DNA of 64,000 nt from Catenulispora sp. GP43 (GTDB lineage: Bacteria > Actinomycetota > Actinomycetes > Streptomycetales > Catenulisporaceae), in contig NZ_JBGCCT010000002.1 in the NCBI RefSeq assembly GCF_041260665.1, forward strand, positions 186,001-250,000, written 5' to 3'. The notes beneath the pieces were generated by a model. The model was not told the DNA's origin, ran no database searches, and was given only the letters and a program-made list of their open reading frames with translations. Below, piece by piece: positions 15,463 to 24,774 of the stretch. The position numbers and the translations under genes are program-made. Every line of letters starts with the position of its first letter. Within the stretch, counting starts at the first letter, position 1.

Positions 15463-16311
15463 TCAGCCCTGTCTGGTCCGCGCCAGCAGCGCCCACGTCT
15501 CGGCGTCGCTCGGGGTGTAGACGTTGATGCCGACCTCCGGGCAGAAAGCGACGTCGAGCTGCGTCACCGTGAAGTTCATCAGCCCGAGGTCGGGATGAAG
15601 CACCCGCCGCGGTCGCAGTCGGGGCTCGGCGACCTCCTGCCGCGCCCAGACCTCGGCGAACTCCGGCGAGGTGGCCGACAGGCGAGCAATGTTCGCCTCC
15701 CACTCCGGATCGCCGATGTGGCGGGCGTAGTTGCAGCGCAGTCGCGCCACGAGGTAGGCGATGTCGTCGTCGTAATCCGGCAGCCATTGGCGGGCGTTCG
15801 GCTCGGTGATGGTGCACCACAGGCCGTTGTGGTGCAGGCAGCCCAGGTCGTGCCAGCCGGCGAAGAGCGCGTGGAAGGCGTCGTTGGTGCCGAGCGTGTC
15901 CAGGCGGCTGGTCGCGAGCGTCGCCGGCAGCGGGTCGAGCGAGCGCAGGATGGCGAAGACCGCATCAGGGACCACGAGGTCGTCAGCCTGGCCGCGCAGC
16001 GGGACGGCACCAGCCAGGACGTGCAGGTGCTCCCGCTCGACCAGGTCCATCCGCAGCGCCTTGGCAAGCGCGTCGAGGACCTGGGTGCTCGCATTGATCG
16101 CCCTGCCCTGCTCCAGCCACGTGTACCAGGACAGCCCAACCCCGGCGAGCTGCGCGACCTCTTCGCGCCGCAGCCCAGGGGCCCGTCGCCGAACCCCGTC
16201 GGGCAGACCGACATCTTCGGGCTGGATCTTCGCGCGCCGGGTCTTGAGGAACGCAGCCAGTTCGGCCCGCCGGGTCCCCTCGACAGCGCCCCGTTCGCTT
16301 GTTTCGGTCAT
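15463..16311 (-). CDS. XRE-family regulator with MmyB-like domain
   Basis: 282 residues. The HTH reads APGLRREEVAQLAGVGLSWYTWLEQG (as APGLRREEVAQLAGVG and LSWYTWLEQG, about 48-73). The MmyB-type ligand-binding region has TNDAFHALFAGW and a family C-terminus ending VYTPSDAETWALLA. It is the third such regulator in the first 16 kb and, unlike the other two, is upstream of and parallel to its probable target, the NTF2-fold gene. Confidence 0.88.
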   Translation of the reverse strand: MTETSERGAVEGTRRAELAAFLKTRRAKIQPEDVGLPDGVRRRAPGLRREEVAQLAGVGLSWYTWLEQGRAINASTQVLDALAKALRMDLVEREHLHVLAGAVPLRGQADDLVVPDAVFAILRSLDPLPATLATSRLDTLGTNDAFHALFAGWHDLGCLHHNGLWCTITEPNARQWLPDYDDDIAYLVARLRCNYARHIGDPEWEANIARLSATSPEFAEVWARQEVAEPRLRPRRVLHPDLGLMNFTVTQLDVAFCPEVGINVYTPSDAETWALLARTRQG

Positions 16312-17005
16312 CCCAACTCACTCGCTTCCGCCCCCGGCCTGCCAGTGGATCAAACGTACCCGAGGACGCTCGTCTGCGACCGCCGAGCCAGGAGAGCTCG
16401 CCACGTGAAGATCACCACATCGATGCAAGTCATTGCGGCGAGTCGGCTGACAAGCCGGATTCTGAGGAAGACTTCCACATCTGCCACTGAAACATGCCTT
16501 GACCTGCATCGACGCCATCAGACTGCCGCTTCCGCATGCCACGAGGCGCCTCGGCGTTTGCACTGGTCAGGAACTTTTGGGAGTTGCCGGCGAGACGGCC
16601 GCGGCACGGTCGCTTCTCTTGATTCACTGCCGCCCTACCCGGCCCTCATGCAGCCGTCGATTCGATCTCTTCACTTGTCGGCAGCACCGAGGAGGCAATC
16701 GCCGAGCGTCGGCACGGGCAGCCGCCCTTGTCGGCGTCGCGGACGTTGCCGCAAGGGTGGTGTGGTCGGCGTCCGAGGGCGTTGGGCTCGAGGGCCAGCG
16801 CCGGGAGGACCGCGCCGACGCGCGTCAGCATGACCGAATCCGCGTCGGGCAGGCAGCCCGACGTTCCCGACTGGTCGATCACCCCCTCCAACCGCCGCCG
16901 AGTCCAGTAGCGACAGCGGCCTGGCGACACCCGATGAGACGAACTTCGGCACGCCGGCGACCGTATGAACAGCCTTACACGTCTTACGCTGCCTAGCGTG
17001 GCACC
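16312..17005. other. About 690 bp with no recognisable gene
   Basis: Several short frames exist on both strands, none with a conserved domain, a good ribosome-binding site and adequate length. The base pattern is less codon-biased than in its neighbours, as expected of decayed DNA. The last 30 bp probably hold the promoter of the methyltransferase gene at 17006. Confidence 0.5.
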
Positions 17006-17584
17006 GTGCCACCTCAACTGTCGCCAGCTGTCGCCGCTCTCCTCGCAGTCTCAGTCATCTGGCTGGCGGTGGAGTTCCGGCAGAGCCGACGGACCCGCCC
17101 GGCAGCGACCAAAGCCCAGGACCACTGCAGCAGGGTCTTCGCTTTTGCCCCGCTGGCCGGCATCGCCATCGGGGCCGTCCTGTCATGGACCACGCCGGAC
17201 GCCGCCATCAGTCCGCCGGGGCTGATCGCTCTAATCGGCTTGGCAGCCCTGAGCTGCGGCGGCACCTTGCGCCTGTGGTGCTTCCGGACACTGGGCGACT
17301 ACTTCACCTTCGAGCTGATGACCAGCAGCGACCAGCCAGTCATCGCCTCTGGCCCGTACCGGCTCGTCAGGCATCCCAGCTACGCCGGCATCGCTCTGGC
17401 CTCGATAGGCGTAGTGACGCTGATGTCGAACTGGCTGTCGCTCGGCGTCGTCGCCATGACAGTCATGCTCTCCCTCACCGCCGGGATCGAGGTCGAAGAA
17501 GAGGTGCTGCGCCGCGAACTGGGCGATGCCTACCGCGCCTACGCGGCGACCACCCCCTACAGACTGGTCCCCTTTGTCTGGTGA
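17006..17584 (+). CDS. Isoprenylcysteine carboxyl methyltransferase / phospholipid methyltransferase-like membrane protein
   Basis: 192 residues, GTG start without a clear ribosome-binding site. Several membrane helices precede the SAM- and substrate-binding signature GPYRLVRHPSYAGIAL (about 115-130). The C-terminal EEEVLRRELGDAYRAYAATT and PYRLVPFVW are conserved in the ICMT/PEMT family. Bacterial members methylate small lipids or isoprenoid carboxylates. The gene ends one base before IS-derived DNA starts, so its original downstream context is lost. Confidence 0.88.
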   Translation: MPPQLSPAVAALLAVSVIWLAVEFRQSRRTRPAATKAQDHCSRVFAFAPLAGIAIGAVLSWTTPDAAISPPGLIALIGLAALSCGGTLRLWCFRTLGDYFTFELMTSSDQPVIASGPYRLVRHPSYAGIALASIGVVTLMSNWLSLGVVAMTVMLSLTAGIEVEEEVLRRELGDAYRAYAATTPYRLVPFVW

Positions 17585-17594
17585 CCACCACGGG

Positions 17595-17834
17595 CCCGAA
17601 ACTCTCCACAGCCGCCCACACCCGGACTGCTTCGACAACTCGATGGTCGAATCGTTCTTCGGCACCCCGCAGCTGGAACTTCTGGACCGGCAGCACTGGA
17701 CCACCCGGCAGGAGCTGGCGAACGCGATCTTCGAGTACATCGAGGCCTGGTACAACCCGCACCGCCGACACTCCACGATCGGAATGCTCAGCCCCATACA
17801 GTTCGAACAAGCACACGCGCTCACCGTCAGGTGA
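17595..17834 (+). pseudogene. C-terminal fragment of an IS3-family transposase
   Basis: Only the last 75 or so codons of the DDE integrase remain: CFDNSMVESFFGTPQLELL, then ANAIFEYIEAWYNPHRRHS and TIGMLSPIQFEQ. The catalytic Glu is the one in MVESFF. Everything upstream, including both Asp residues, is missing, and the fragment starts abruptly after the methyltransferase gene. No inverted repeat could be paired with it. Confidence 0.85.
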
Positions 17835-17917
17835 AAGCGCACCGCAACAGTCCGGGAAACCGGGTCAAGCTCATCCGGAGCCTGACCCAGGTGGCTCGAA
17901 GACCACTCGCCCGGCTA

Positions 17918-18622
17918 TCACGACGTGCCACCGGGAGCCGCGATGAGGGCGAGCCAGCCCTGCTTCACAGCAGCCTGAGTATCAGGAGTGGCGGCCAGCA
18001 CGGCGTAGTCCTGGCCAGTACGACCGATAGCACCGACCTTCCAGTCCCCTGCGACCCATCGCATCTGCACCGGAAACACGCCGGTGGTCTGCGCCGTCCC
18101 GCCGTGCGCGTTGATGAACGTACTGTCAGTCAGCAGCAGGACCAGGGCGTCATCCGCCGCGACGTTCCGCAGCTGGTACATCTGCGCTGTGGTCTGGAAC
18201 GTCACCTGCGGGGCCAGTGGTCCGTCGGAGCGCAGCTGCAGGTCGGATCGCAGCTTGACGATGCTCGTAGCAAGGCTCGACGGCAGGGCCGTGTTGCCCG
18301 GGTCACCGGCGATGCGCATCACCGACGCGGCGTAGTCCGGATCGAGCGTGGAGGCCGCCGCGTCGAGGTACTCCGACGCCGCGCTCACCGCGCCGACGAT
18401 CGTGTGCGGGTACCCGACCTCGATGCCGTCGGCCACTCGCGCGCCCCGCACCAGGGAAATCGCCCCCGACGGGACTGCGACAGGGGACGGAGTAGGCACC
18501 GGGACCGCGGGGGTCGGTCTGGCGTTGGGACTGCCCCAACCTGGGCGGAGGGCAAGAGATACGACCCATTTGTCCACTATGCTGGGCACGTCGACGATAA
18601 CGATCAACTGAAAAGTCGGCAA
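17918..18622 (-). CDS. Hypothetical protein, possibly 5'-truncated
   Basis: Up to 234 residues. The Pro-rich linker (about 35-52) precedes a globular part with IEVGYPHTIVGAVSAASEYLDAA (core GYPHTIVGAVSAA) and VQMRWVAGDWKVGAI. This arrangement recalls small membrane-tethered proteins in actinomycete conjugative elements, in which a membrane helix comes before the Pro-rich linker. Here the N-terminus (MPTFQLIVIVDVPSIVDKW) lacks such a helix and no ribosome-binding site is seen, so the 5' end may have been replaced. Function unknown. Confidence 0.5.
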   Translation of the reverse strand: MPTFQLIVIVDVPSIVDKWVVSLALRPGWGSPNARPTPAVPVPTPSPVAVPSGAISLVRGARVADGIEVGYPHTIVGAVSAASEYLDAAASTLDPDYAASVMRIAGDPGNTALPSSLATSIVKLRSDLQLRSDGPLAPQVTFQTTAQMYQLRNVAADDALVLLLTDSTFINAHGGTAQTTGVFPVQMRWVAGDWKVGAIGRTGQDYAVLAATPDTQAAVKQGWLALIAAPGGTS

Positions 18623-18941
18623 GAACGCTCGGACTGTCCCAGCTCAACCCTGCGGACGCTGAAGACTTCGTCGAGATGCAACGGCCTTTATTGCGTCGGA
18701 TGCAACATATCGTCGCTTTGTGAAAGCGCTCTGACCTGTCAGTTCTGATATCGAGCCGTACTGCATGGCAGCCATCGTGGGGCTCATATCATGAGATCAA
18801 TCAGGGCATGATCTTGAGCCTCCAGCAACCGGGGGACCGTCACGCTCCCGCTCCTCTGCGCGCTTACAGGGTGGCGGCGTGCTTGCGGGCGCTCCGCTGC
18901 CTCGGGCGGGCAGCGGAGCGCTGGTCGCGTGCGGTGGCGGG
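18623..18941. other. Intergenic region
   Basis: No gene is seen. One small hairpin (CGCTTT 18714-18719 with AAAGCG 18723-18728) lies upstream of the hypothetical gene on the minus strand. The rest is unremarkable and may be the former promoter side of two minus-strand genes. Confidence 0.45.
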
Positions 18942-19556
18942 CTACGCCTGGGCGAAGCGCCAGTCTCCGGAACCGCTGTCGCGGTCGGAGTAGTAGCTGG
19001 TGAAGACGCTGTGCAGCCCGAGCCCGCCTGCCGGCGCGCCGCCGCTGATGTCCAGCCAGCCCCCGTTGGCCTGGCTGTAATTGCTCAGGATGTGCACCAC
19101 GTCCCCGGCGCGGATGGCGCCGTCTTGGGGCGAGGAGGTCTCGGCGAACAGGAACCACTCGCCGCTGGCGCCCTCGCGGTTCTGGACCGCCGCCGTGGAG
19201 ACGCCGTATTTCTCGGCGCTGGAGCCCGCGCCCGGGCCTCCGTTCACGTCGAGGTAGGTCGTGGCGCCGTACTGGTTCACCAAGAAGACGAGGTCTCCGG
19301 AGACCACCGTTGCTCCGGCGGCCTTGCCGCTCGCCGAGGCGATCTTCCAGGTGCCGCTGAGGCCGTCGCGCGCGGCGGTCGGGGCCGTCTCGGCCGCGTA
19401 GGCGGCACCGGACGGCCCGCCCCCGGTGACATCCAGGAAGCCGCCCGTCCAGTTCGAGTAGCCGTTCTGAAGGCTGACCGCATCCCCGCACTTCAGCTCA
19501 TTGGCTATAATTCTCCCCTTTGCCTTCCCACGCAGACTCACAGGCTGCCCGCGCAC
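18942..19556 (-). CDS. Three-repeat protein, probable beta-trefoil
   Basis: Up to 204 residues. Three similar units of about 60 residues each start with a GD(A/L/V)V segment: GDAVSLQNGYSNWTGGFLDV, GDLVFLVNQYGATTYLDV and GDVVHILSNYSQANGGWLDI. Each is followed by GG(G/P), a variable stretch, and a Trp-containing strand (GTWKIA, GEWFLF, GDWRFA). Three-fold repetition of this size suggests a beta-trefoil like lectins or fascins. No signal peptide is visible. The start is uncertain: ATG 19556 and GTG 19541 are possible, and AAGGGGAG lies further in, so the 5' end may be damaged. Confidence 0.6.
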   Translation of the reverse strand: MRGQPVSLRGKAKGRIIANELKCGDAVSLQNGYSNWTGGFLDVTGGGPSGAAYAAETAPTAARDGLSGTWKIASASGKAAGATVVSGDLVFLVNQYGATTYLDVNGGPGAGSSAEKYGVSTAAVQNREGASGEWFLFAETSSPQDGAIRAGDVVHILSNYSQANGGWLDISGGAPAGGLGLHSVFTSYYSDRDSGSGDWRFAQA

Positions 19557-20058
19557 CGGATCGGCAGACTATCCGGCGGAAATGGCGAGAACGGCGCTAA
19601 TACCAAAAACTGGCTGAAACGATCGGGACCGCAAAATCGGCCCCGGCAGCCACTTCCGGCATCCAGGGCCTCTGACCACGGTAACGAAGAGTGCCGACGC
19701 CGTGACCCGGCGACCGATGGCGATAGCGGGCGAGAGCGGTGGCCGGTTAGTCCCGGACGCGGGCCGACCCGCGCGCCGGGGGAAGGGCATGGGCCCGTCG
19801 GCGTTTCCGCCACGGGCGCTGCCGTTAACGGCACCCCAACTTCGACAGCAGCGCGAACCCCAACCGGGTCGTGTTGCGGCTCTCGGCCCTCCGGCCGCCG
19901 GAGGGCCGAGACGATGATCCACCCGGCGCGGCGGTGTCCGCCGCCGCGCAAGGTTCTTCGAGGAGCACACAGCCCGTGAACGACTCCCCGCGCAAGTCAG
20001 ACCCACGTCACCGCCGTCGCCCGACGCGGTGGCCACTGATGACGGCAGCACAACCCCG
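19557..20058. other. About 500 bp without a recognisable gene
   Basis: Upstream of the trefoil-like gene and the divergent hypothetical gene. It contains a strong hairpin at 19882-19910, described separately. No conserved coding segment is visible. Confidence 0.5.
19882..19910. terminator. 13-bp stem with 3-nt loop
   Basis: CTCGGCCCTCCGG (19882-19894) pairs exactly with 19898-19910 around a CCG loop. It looks like a terminator stranded without an obvious upstream gene on either strand, perhaps a relic of a deleted one. Confidence 0.6.
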
Positions 20059-20835
20059 ATGAGCAAGAAGAAGCAGCACCGGAAGGCGAAACCGACCCCG
20101 ACAGCGAACAAGCAGACGAAAGACCAGCGGCCTGTTCCCCGGCACGAGCAACAGCTGGCCGTGATCGGGGACACCGTCCTTGACATTGAGGCAGCGTTCC
20201 GGCTGCTGCGCGCCAGACCCCGGCGCAGGTCCCTGTTCGACCCCGATCACGCCGCCACCGCCGACCTCCGCAGACCTTTGATCCTCATCACCCTCACCCT
20301 CAAAGACGGCGACGAGGCCCAGCTCATCGCCGACGGTTATGTACGTCCGGTCAGTGACCTTTGCCGTGATCTTGCTGTTGATGCGTCATGGATGGTAATC
20401 GCTGGCGCATCGAAGTCACGAAGCGGGGAATCCCCGCGCTGTCGAGTGTGCTGCCGGAGCTTGTTGAGAGGGACGGCGCTGGACTTCGTGGACAGCTGGC
20501 TGGAGGAGATGCCGTTCTTAATCTCGCCGTCGATGGAGTACGACTTGGACCTCAACGGCTACTTCCTGGCGTCGGCGATGGTCGGCGCGGCGCCGAACAC
20601 CCGGCTGGCAGCAGCGGGCGACTTGTGCCGGTTCCTGAAGATCCGCCCAGGGGGCCTGGGCCTTTCCTGGGCGCTGAGCCTGTCGGTGCATTCCCAACTT
20701 GACCCGTCTGTCAGTAGGCCGCTGTTGTCGTTCGACCGGCTGGTGTATCGGATCGGCCTACTTCGTGTCTGGCCTTGGCTTCGGGAGTATCGGACCGTCA
20801 TCGTAATCAGAGAGCAGGGGGCTGCTGGTAGGTGA
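20059..20835 (+). CDS. Hypothetical protein with a possible integrase SAM-like segment
   Basis: 258 residues. The first 25 are Lys-rich. Residues about 150-195 (SPSMEYDLDLNGYFLASAMV, then GAAPNTRLAAAGDLCRFLK) resemble the N-terminal core-binding domain of actinobacterial tyrosine recombinases, but no catalytic domain follows. The N-terminal third is not recognised, so the frame may be a fusion of two gene fragments. Its 3' end overlaps the convergent IPT/TIG gene by 29 bp. Treat as hypothetical and possibly non-functional. Confidence 0.4.
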   Translation: MSKKKQHRKAKPTPTANKQTKDQRPVPRHEQQLAVIGDTVLDIEAAFRLLRARPRRRSLFDPDHAATADLRRPLILITLTLKDGDEAQLIADGYVRPVSDLCRDLAVDASWMVIAGASKSRSGESPRCRVCCRSLLRGTALDFVDSWLEEMPFLISPSMEYDLDLNGYFLASAMVGAAPNTRLAAAGDLCRFLKIRPGGLGLSWALSLSVHSQLDPSVSRPLLSFDRLVYRIGLLRVWPWLREYRTVIVIREQGAAGR

Positions 20836-22486
20836 AAGCGTTCCAGGAGTTGCTGCCGCCGGCGGTGGTGACCGAGACGGTGATGTTCTGGCCCGGGGAT
20901 TGTTGCGGCGCGACGGTGGTGACCTGGGTGTCGGAGATGACGCAGAAGTCGGCCGAGACGTTCTGGAAGGTGACTTGTTGCGTGGTGGCGAGGTCGGTGC
21001 CCGTGAGAGTTACGGGGGTACCGCCTTTGGTCGACCCGGTGTTGGGGGTGACGTTGGTGACGGTCGGTTCGGGCCAGTAGGTGTAGAAGAGGCCGGCGGC
21101 GGTTCCGCCCGGGGTGGTGACGGTGACTGGGACGGTGCCGGGGTTTCGTGTGGGGGCCAGGGCGAGGGTGAGCTGGGTGTCCGTGGCGGACTGGATGGTG
21201 GCGGGGTTGGGGCCGAAGGACACGGCGATCGCACCGGCCAGGTTGAAGCCGCTGATGACGGCGGTGTTGCCCAGGATGGAGGGGCCTTCGGCGGGGTTCA
21301 CGTCGTTGATCTGCGGGGGTGGGAAGTAGATGAAGTCGCCCAGGAATCCGGTGCCGCCGGGGGTGGTGACCGTCACGGGGACGGCCCCGGCTCCGGCGGG
21401 GATGACGACGGTGATCGAGGTCGCGGTGTTGGTGAGGATTGTGGCAGCTGCGGCACCGAAGCGTACGGCGCTGGCGTTTGCGAGGTTGTGGCCGTTGATG
21501 GTCGCGGTGGCGCCGCCCGCGGTGCTTCCCGCTTGGGGGATCAGGGTCAGCGGGATGATGCTGAGCGTGCCCGCATCGGTGTTGGTCACGTAGAGGGTGG
21601 AGTCGTCGGGGGCGACGGCGACGCCGGTGGGGCCTTGCCCGGTGCTGAGGTTTCCGGTGAGTGTGTTGGTGGCGGTGTCGATCACGCTGGCGGTGTTGGA
21701 GCCGTTGTTCGCCACGTAGACGTGGGCGCCGTTCTGGCTGGTGGTCACGAAACGCGGCTCTATACCGACTGGGATACTGGCGGTGATGGTGTTGGTGGCG
21801 GTGTCGATCACGCTGATGGTGTTGCCGCTGAGGTTGCTGGCGTAGCCGCGGGTGCCGTCGGGGGTGATCGCCACGACCGCGGGACCGCCGGCCCCGGGGA
21901 TGGTGGCGGTGATGGTGTTGGTGGCGGTGTCGATCACGCTGATGGTGTTGCCGTCGCTGTTGCCCACGTAGACGTGGGTGCCGTCCGGGGTGACGGTCAC
22001 GCCGATCGGCGACCCTCCGACCGGGATGGTCGAGATGACGGTGGTGGTGGCGGTGTCGATCACACTGACCGTGTCGGAGCCGTTGTTCGCCACATAGACG
22101 TGGGCGCCGTCCGGGGTTACGGTCACGCCGATCGGCGACCCTCCCACCGCGACGCTTGCCGTGACGGTGTTCGTCGCGGTGTCGATCACGCTGAGCAGGC
22201 CGTCGCCGGACACGGCCGCGTAGAGGTGGGCCCCGTCGTGCGCGATCGCCAAGAACGCCGGCCCCGCACCGGTGGGAATGGTCGCGAGGACACCCTCGGT
22301 CGCGGTGTCGATCACGACGAGCGTGTTCGACGAACTACAGGCCACGTAGGCGCGTGTCCCGTCGGGAGACAGCACCACTCCTAGCGGGTTGCCGCCCACC
22401 GGCAGGACGGGGTCGGCGGCCGAAAGCAGGGCAGGGATCCGGAGTCCCCGGCTAGGCAGGGACAACGATCTCGTATTGGTGAACAT
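20807..22486 (-). CDS. YVTN-type beta-propeller protein with IPT/TIG repeats
   Basis: 559 residues from ATG 22486; AAGGGAG is 8 nt upstream. Residues about 28-325 hold seven propeller blades of 42-43 residues with repeated VSVIDTATNT and (H/R)VYVANNGS motifs. Residues about 328-559 contain three Ig-like IPT/TIG modules (TVTNVTPNTGSTKGG, TPVTLTGTDLA, VTVTTPGGT). The propeller repeats are close at DNA level too, which allows slippage or recombination. There is no signal peptide or membrane helix, odd for a fold usually found outside cells. It is followed upstream by another IPT/TIG gene in the same direction. Confidence 0.85.
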   Translation of the reverse strand: MFTNTRSLSLPSRGLRIPALLSAADPVLPVGGNPLGVVLSPDGTRAYVACSSSNTLVVIDTATEGVLATIPTGAGPAFLAIAHDGAHLYAAVSGDGLLSVIDTATNTVTASVAVGGSPIGVTVTPDGAHVYVANNGSDTVSVIDTATTTVISTIPVGGSPIGVTVTPDGTHVYVGNSDGNTISVIDTATNTITATIPGAGGPAVVAITPDGTRGYASNLSGNTISVIDTATNTITASIPVGIEPRFVTTSQNGAHVYVANNGSNTASVIDTATNTLTGNLSTGQGPTGVAVAPDDSTLYVTNTDAGTLSIIPLTLIPQAGSTAGGATATINGHNLANASAVRFGAAAATILTNTATSITVVIPAGAGAVPVTVTTPGGTGFLGDFIYFPPPQINDVNPAEGPSILGNTAVISGFNLAGAIAVSFGPNPATIQSATDTQLTLALAPTRNPGTVPVTVTTPGGTAAGLFYTYWPEPTVTNVTPNTGSTKGGTPVTLTGTDLATTQQVTFQNVSADFCVISDTQVTTVAPQQSPGQNITVSVTTAGGSNSWNAFTYQQPPAL

Positions 22487-22644
22487 GACACATACTCCCT
22501 TGGATGGTTGGCTGTTCCAGCACGGGTGAACGGCGCCGTGAGAGGATCCACGTCGGTGGCACGGGTCACCGTCCGATCGGCGGAGTCGCCCCACGAACCT
22601 GGGCTTGGAACCGGGGGCTTCTGCGGGTCTTCCCGAAAGGGATG

Positions 22645-23412
22645 TCAGATGCTGGGGCCGCTTTCGTAGGTGTAGCCACCTTGTAAAGAGAACGAGCCAC
22701 CGGGCGATGCGACGATGACGTCGGCGGGCCCCACCGCTTCCGCGGGCGCGATCGCTGCGATCTCGGTGTCGGAGATGACGGTGAACGCGGCGTTCTGACC
22801 GCCGGCATGCACGGCGTTGGGACCGAAGACCACCTGTTCGGTCGATGCGAGGTCAGTGCCGGTGATGGTGACGGTGTTGCCGCCCGAAGCCGGCCCTGAA
22901 GCGGGAACGAGGGCAGTCATGACGGGGTTGGCGAGGTAGGCGTAGCTGATGCCGTCAGCGCTGCCGCCACCGGTGACCACGACGATCGACACAGTGCCGG
23001 TACTGCTCGCTCGCGGCACGGTGGCAGTGAGGGTGCTATCGGTGACGCCGGTGATCGTGCCCGGGTTGGCTGCGAACATCACCGCACTCGCGGTGGCTAG
23101 ATTGATGCCGGTGATGGTGACGGTGTTGCCGCCGCCGAACGGCCCTGAAGCCGGGCTCACCGCGGTGACCGTGGGCGCGCCGATGTAGAAGAACGGCGCC
23201 GGGTTGCTCTCGCCTCCCGGGGTCGTGACGGTCACGTTGACCGCGCCCGCTCCCGCGGGTGAGACGGCGGTGATCTCGGTAGGAGAAACGTTGGTGACGT
23301 CAGTGGCCGCAGCGGTACCGAAGCGTACCGCGGTAGCCCCCGTCAGGTTGGTTCCCGTGATGGTGACCGCGGTGCCGCCGGCGGTTGTACCGCTGTCAGG
23401 GGAGATTGGCAT
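22645..23412 (-). CDS. IPT/TIG-repeat protein without signal peptide
   Basis: 255 residues, excellent ribosome-binding site (AAGGAG, 6 nt before ATG 23412). It opens directly with MPISPDSGTTAGGTAVTITG and holds three IPT/TIG modules of about 85 residues, each with a (P/S)SGP.GGNTVTITGTDLA signature and a VxVxxPGG strand. The first residues belong to the Ig-like fold itself, so no secretion signal or anchor exists. A partner of similar layout is at 50867-51610. Function unknown; IPT/TIG modules are usually binding or adhesive. Confidence 0.85.
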   Translation of the reverse strand: MPISPDSGTTAGGTAVTITGTNLTGATAVRFGTAAATDVTNVSPTEITAVSPAGAGAVNVTVTTPGGESNPAPFFYIGAPTVTAVSPASGPFGGGNTVTITGINLATASAVMFAANPGTITGVTDSTLTATVPRASSTGTVSIVVVTGGGSADGISYAYLANPVMTALVPASGPASGGNTVTITGTDLASTEQVVFGPNAVHAGGQNAAFTVISDTEIAAIAPAEAVGPADVIVASPGGSFSLQGGYTYESGPSI

Positions 23413-23812
23413 CGGAAGCTCCTTTTCATGGTTGATCGTTCCCGCGTAGGCGCGGGTGAGATCGGCAGCCGAACCCCGGTCAGGACCGGCACACCACACA
23501 AAGGCGGGGCGGCAGCATACGAACCGTCGTATGACGGGGGGACGCAGCACGGATCCACCCGCACCAGGCGGGTTCCCGGTGGCACCGAGCGGCGGACCGT
23601 TCCTCCACCAGGGCGCCCGATGCGCCTGGGGGCTGGACCACCGGGTAGGACCAGGCCGTGCCGGCTGCCGCTCCCCCGGGAGGTGGGCGGCCCACCGGTT
23701 CGGCTACTATCAGTAACCTGCGCAGGTCAGCGCACTGCAATAGTCCTGACGCAATGCCACTCCTTCGTGCGAAGCGCGCGGGTGGCGGGGTTTGATCTCG
23801 ACGCGAAAAGAG
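23413..23812. other. Intergenic region upstream of the IPT/TIG gene
   Basis: No conserved gene. It contains the promoter side of the IPT/TIG gene on the minus strand and ends near the start of a short plus-strand frame. Nothing further is recognised. Confidence 0.45.
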
Positions 23813-24217
23813 ATGGATCTTCTGCTGCTGGCCGCGCTCGTGCTGGGCGGCCTGGCCCGCCTGGTCAACCTGGGGCCGGAGGCGACCACCGACCACACAA
23901 CCGTCAAAGCTCCGTCCCGTCGGGACTGGACCGCCGAGGGCGCAGCCGTGTTCGCGGACCTGTCCGCACGGCTCGGCCGCCGCCCGTCCGCCCGCGAGTT
24001 CCAACAAGAACTGGCCGTCGATACCAGGACCCTGATTTTTTCCGAAGGCCGGCTGGCGACAGGATCCCGACCACCTTCGATCACTGCCGCAAACCGCGTC
24101 CGCGCGGCCCTGGAAGCCGTCTCGCAGGCGGACTGCGGCCACGTCAAAGCCGAACGGGACAGCAGCGCCCAACCCTCCTCAGGCGGCCGAGGCGTCCAAG
24201 CCCATCCCGCCCCCTGA
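23813..24217 (+). CDS. Hypothetical protein with N-terminal hydrophobic segment
   Basis: 134 residues from ATG 23813; a TTG at 23792 is an alternative. MDLLLLAALVLGGLARLV is hydrophobic. A later segment, AVFADLSARLGRRPSAREFQ, resembles the C-terminal helices of small actinomycete spread-like or DUF2637-type proteins, but the likeness is weak. No good ribosome-binding site. It may be a fragment. Confidence 0.3.
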   Translation: MDLLLLAALVLGGLARLVNLGPEATTDHTTVKAPSRRDWTAEGAAVFADLSARLGRRPSAREFQQELAVDTRTLIFSEGRLATGSRPPSITAANRVRAALEAVSQADCGHVKAERDSSAQPSSGGRGVQAHPAP

Positions 24218-24774
24218 CCGAGGACGTTCAGGCATCCACGACCCCGTGGAAAGCAGCGAGTGTGTCGCCGAACAGAGCGCTCCTCCCGGTGGCCGTCGTC
24301 GCGGCCGCCGTGTCCCTCGCCACGACATGGTCCACCGCTCGGCTCGCGGTCCGCCACTGCATCTCCGTCCACGCCGTCGGCCACGGCACCTGTGAACGAC
24401 ACGGCCTGTCTGGGCGCTGTGGTGGGCCCATGCCGTTGGCCCCGGCCACCGGTACGCGCCGTTAGCTGGTGCACGAGTGCGTCGACCGCCCCGCCCACGG
24501 GCCATAAGATGCCGGTCTCCGGATTCCTCACCCGGGTACAGCAGTCTGCAGCGTCCGGGCCGACCCGCAGGCGAGAGCATCGGCCAGCCCTGCGGCGCTC
24601 GATCGCAGCCGCTGCGACCCCGACGGCCGGGGCAGAGTTGGCCGCCGCCCTCACCCGTACATCGGGCACCACCCGAAGGCGTGGGAGAAGCCGCGATTGG
24701 CCTCGACTCGAGGGCCTCGGACCTGGTCGGGTTCGAGGCCCTCGAGTCATGTCTTCCGCAACCCGAGGCCGTCA
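24218..24774. other. About 550 bp with no confident gene
   Basis: A plus-strand frame of 68 codons at 24260-24466 (GTG start, hydrophobic segment LLPVAVVAAAVSLATTW) is possible but has no ribosome-binding site or homologous feature. The region ends with a strong terminator hairpin at 24705-24748. Confidence 0.4.
24705..24748. terminator. 15-bp stem-loop terminator after the DUF1508 gene
   Basis: GACTCGAGGGCCTCG (24705-24719) and its exact complement (24734-24748) flank a 14-nt loop. It begins 27 bp downstream of the stop of the minus-strand gene at 24775. Confidence 0.85.
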
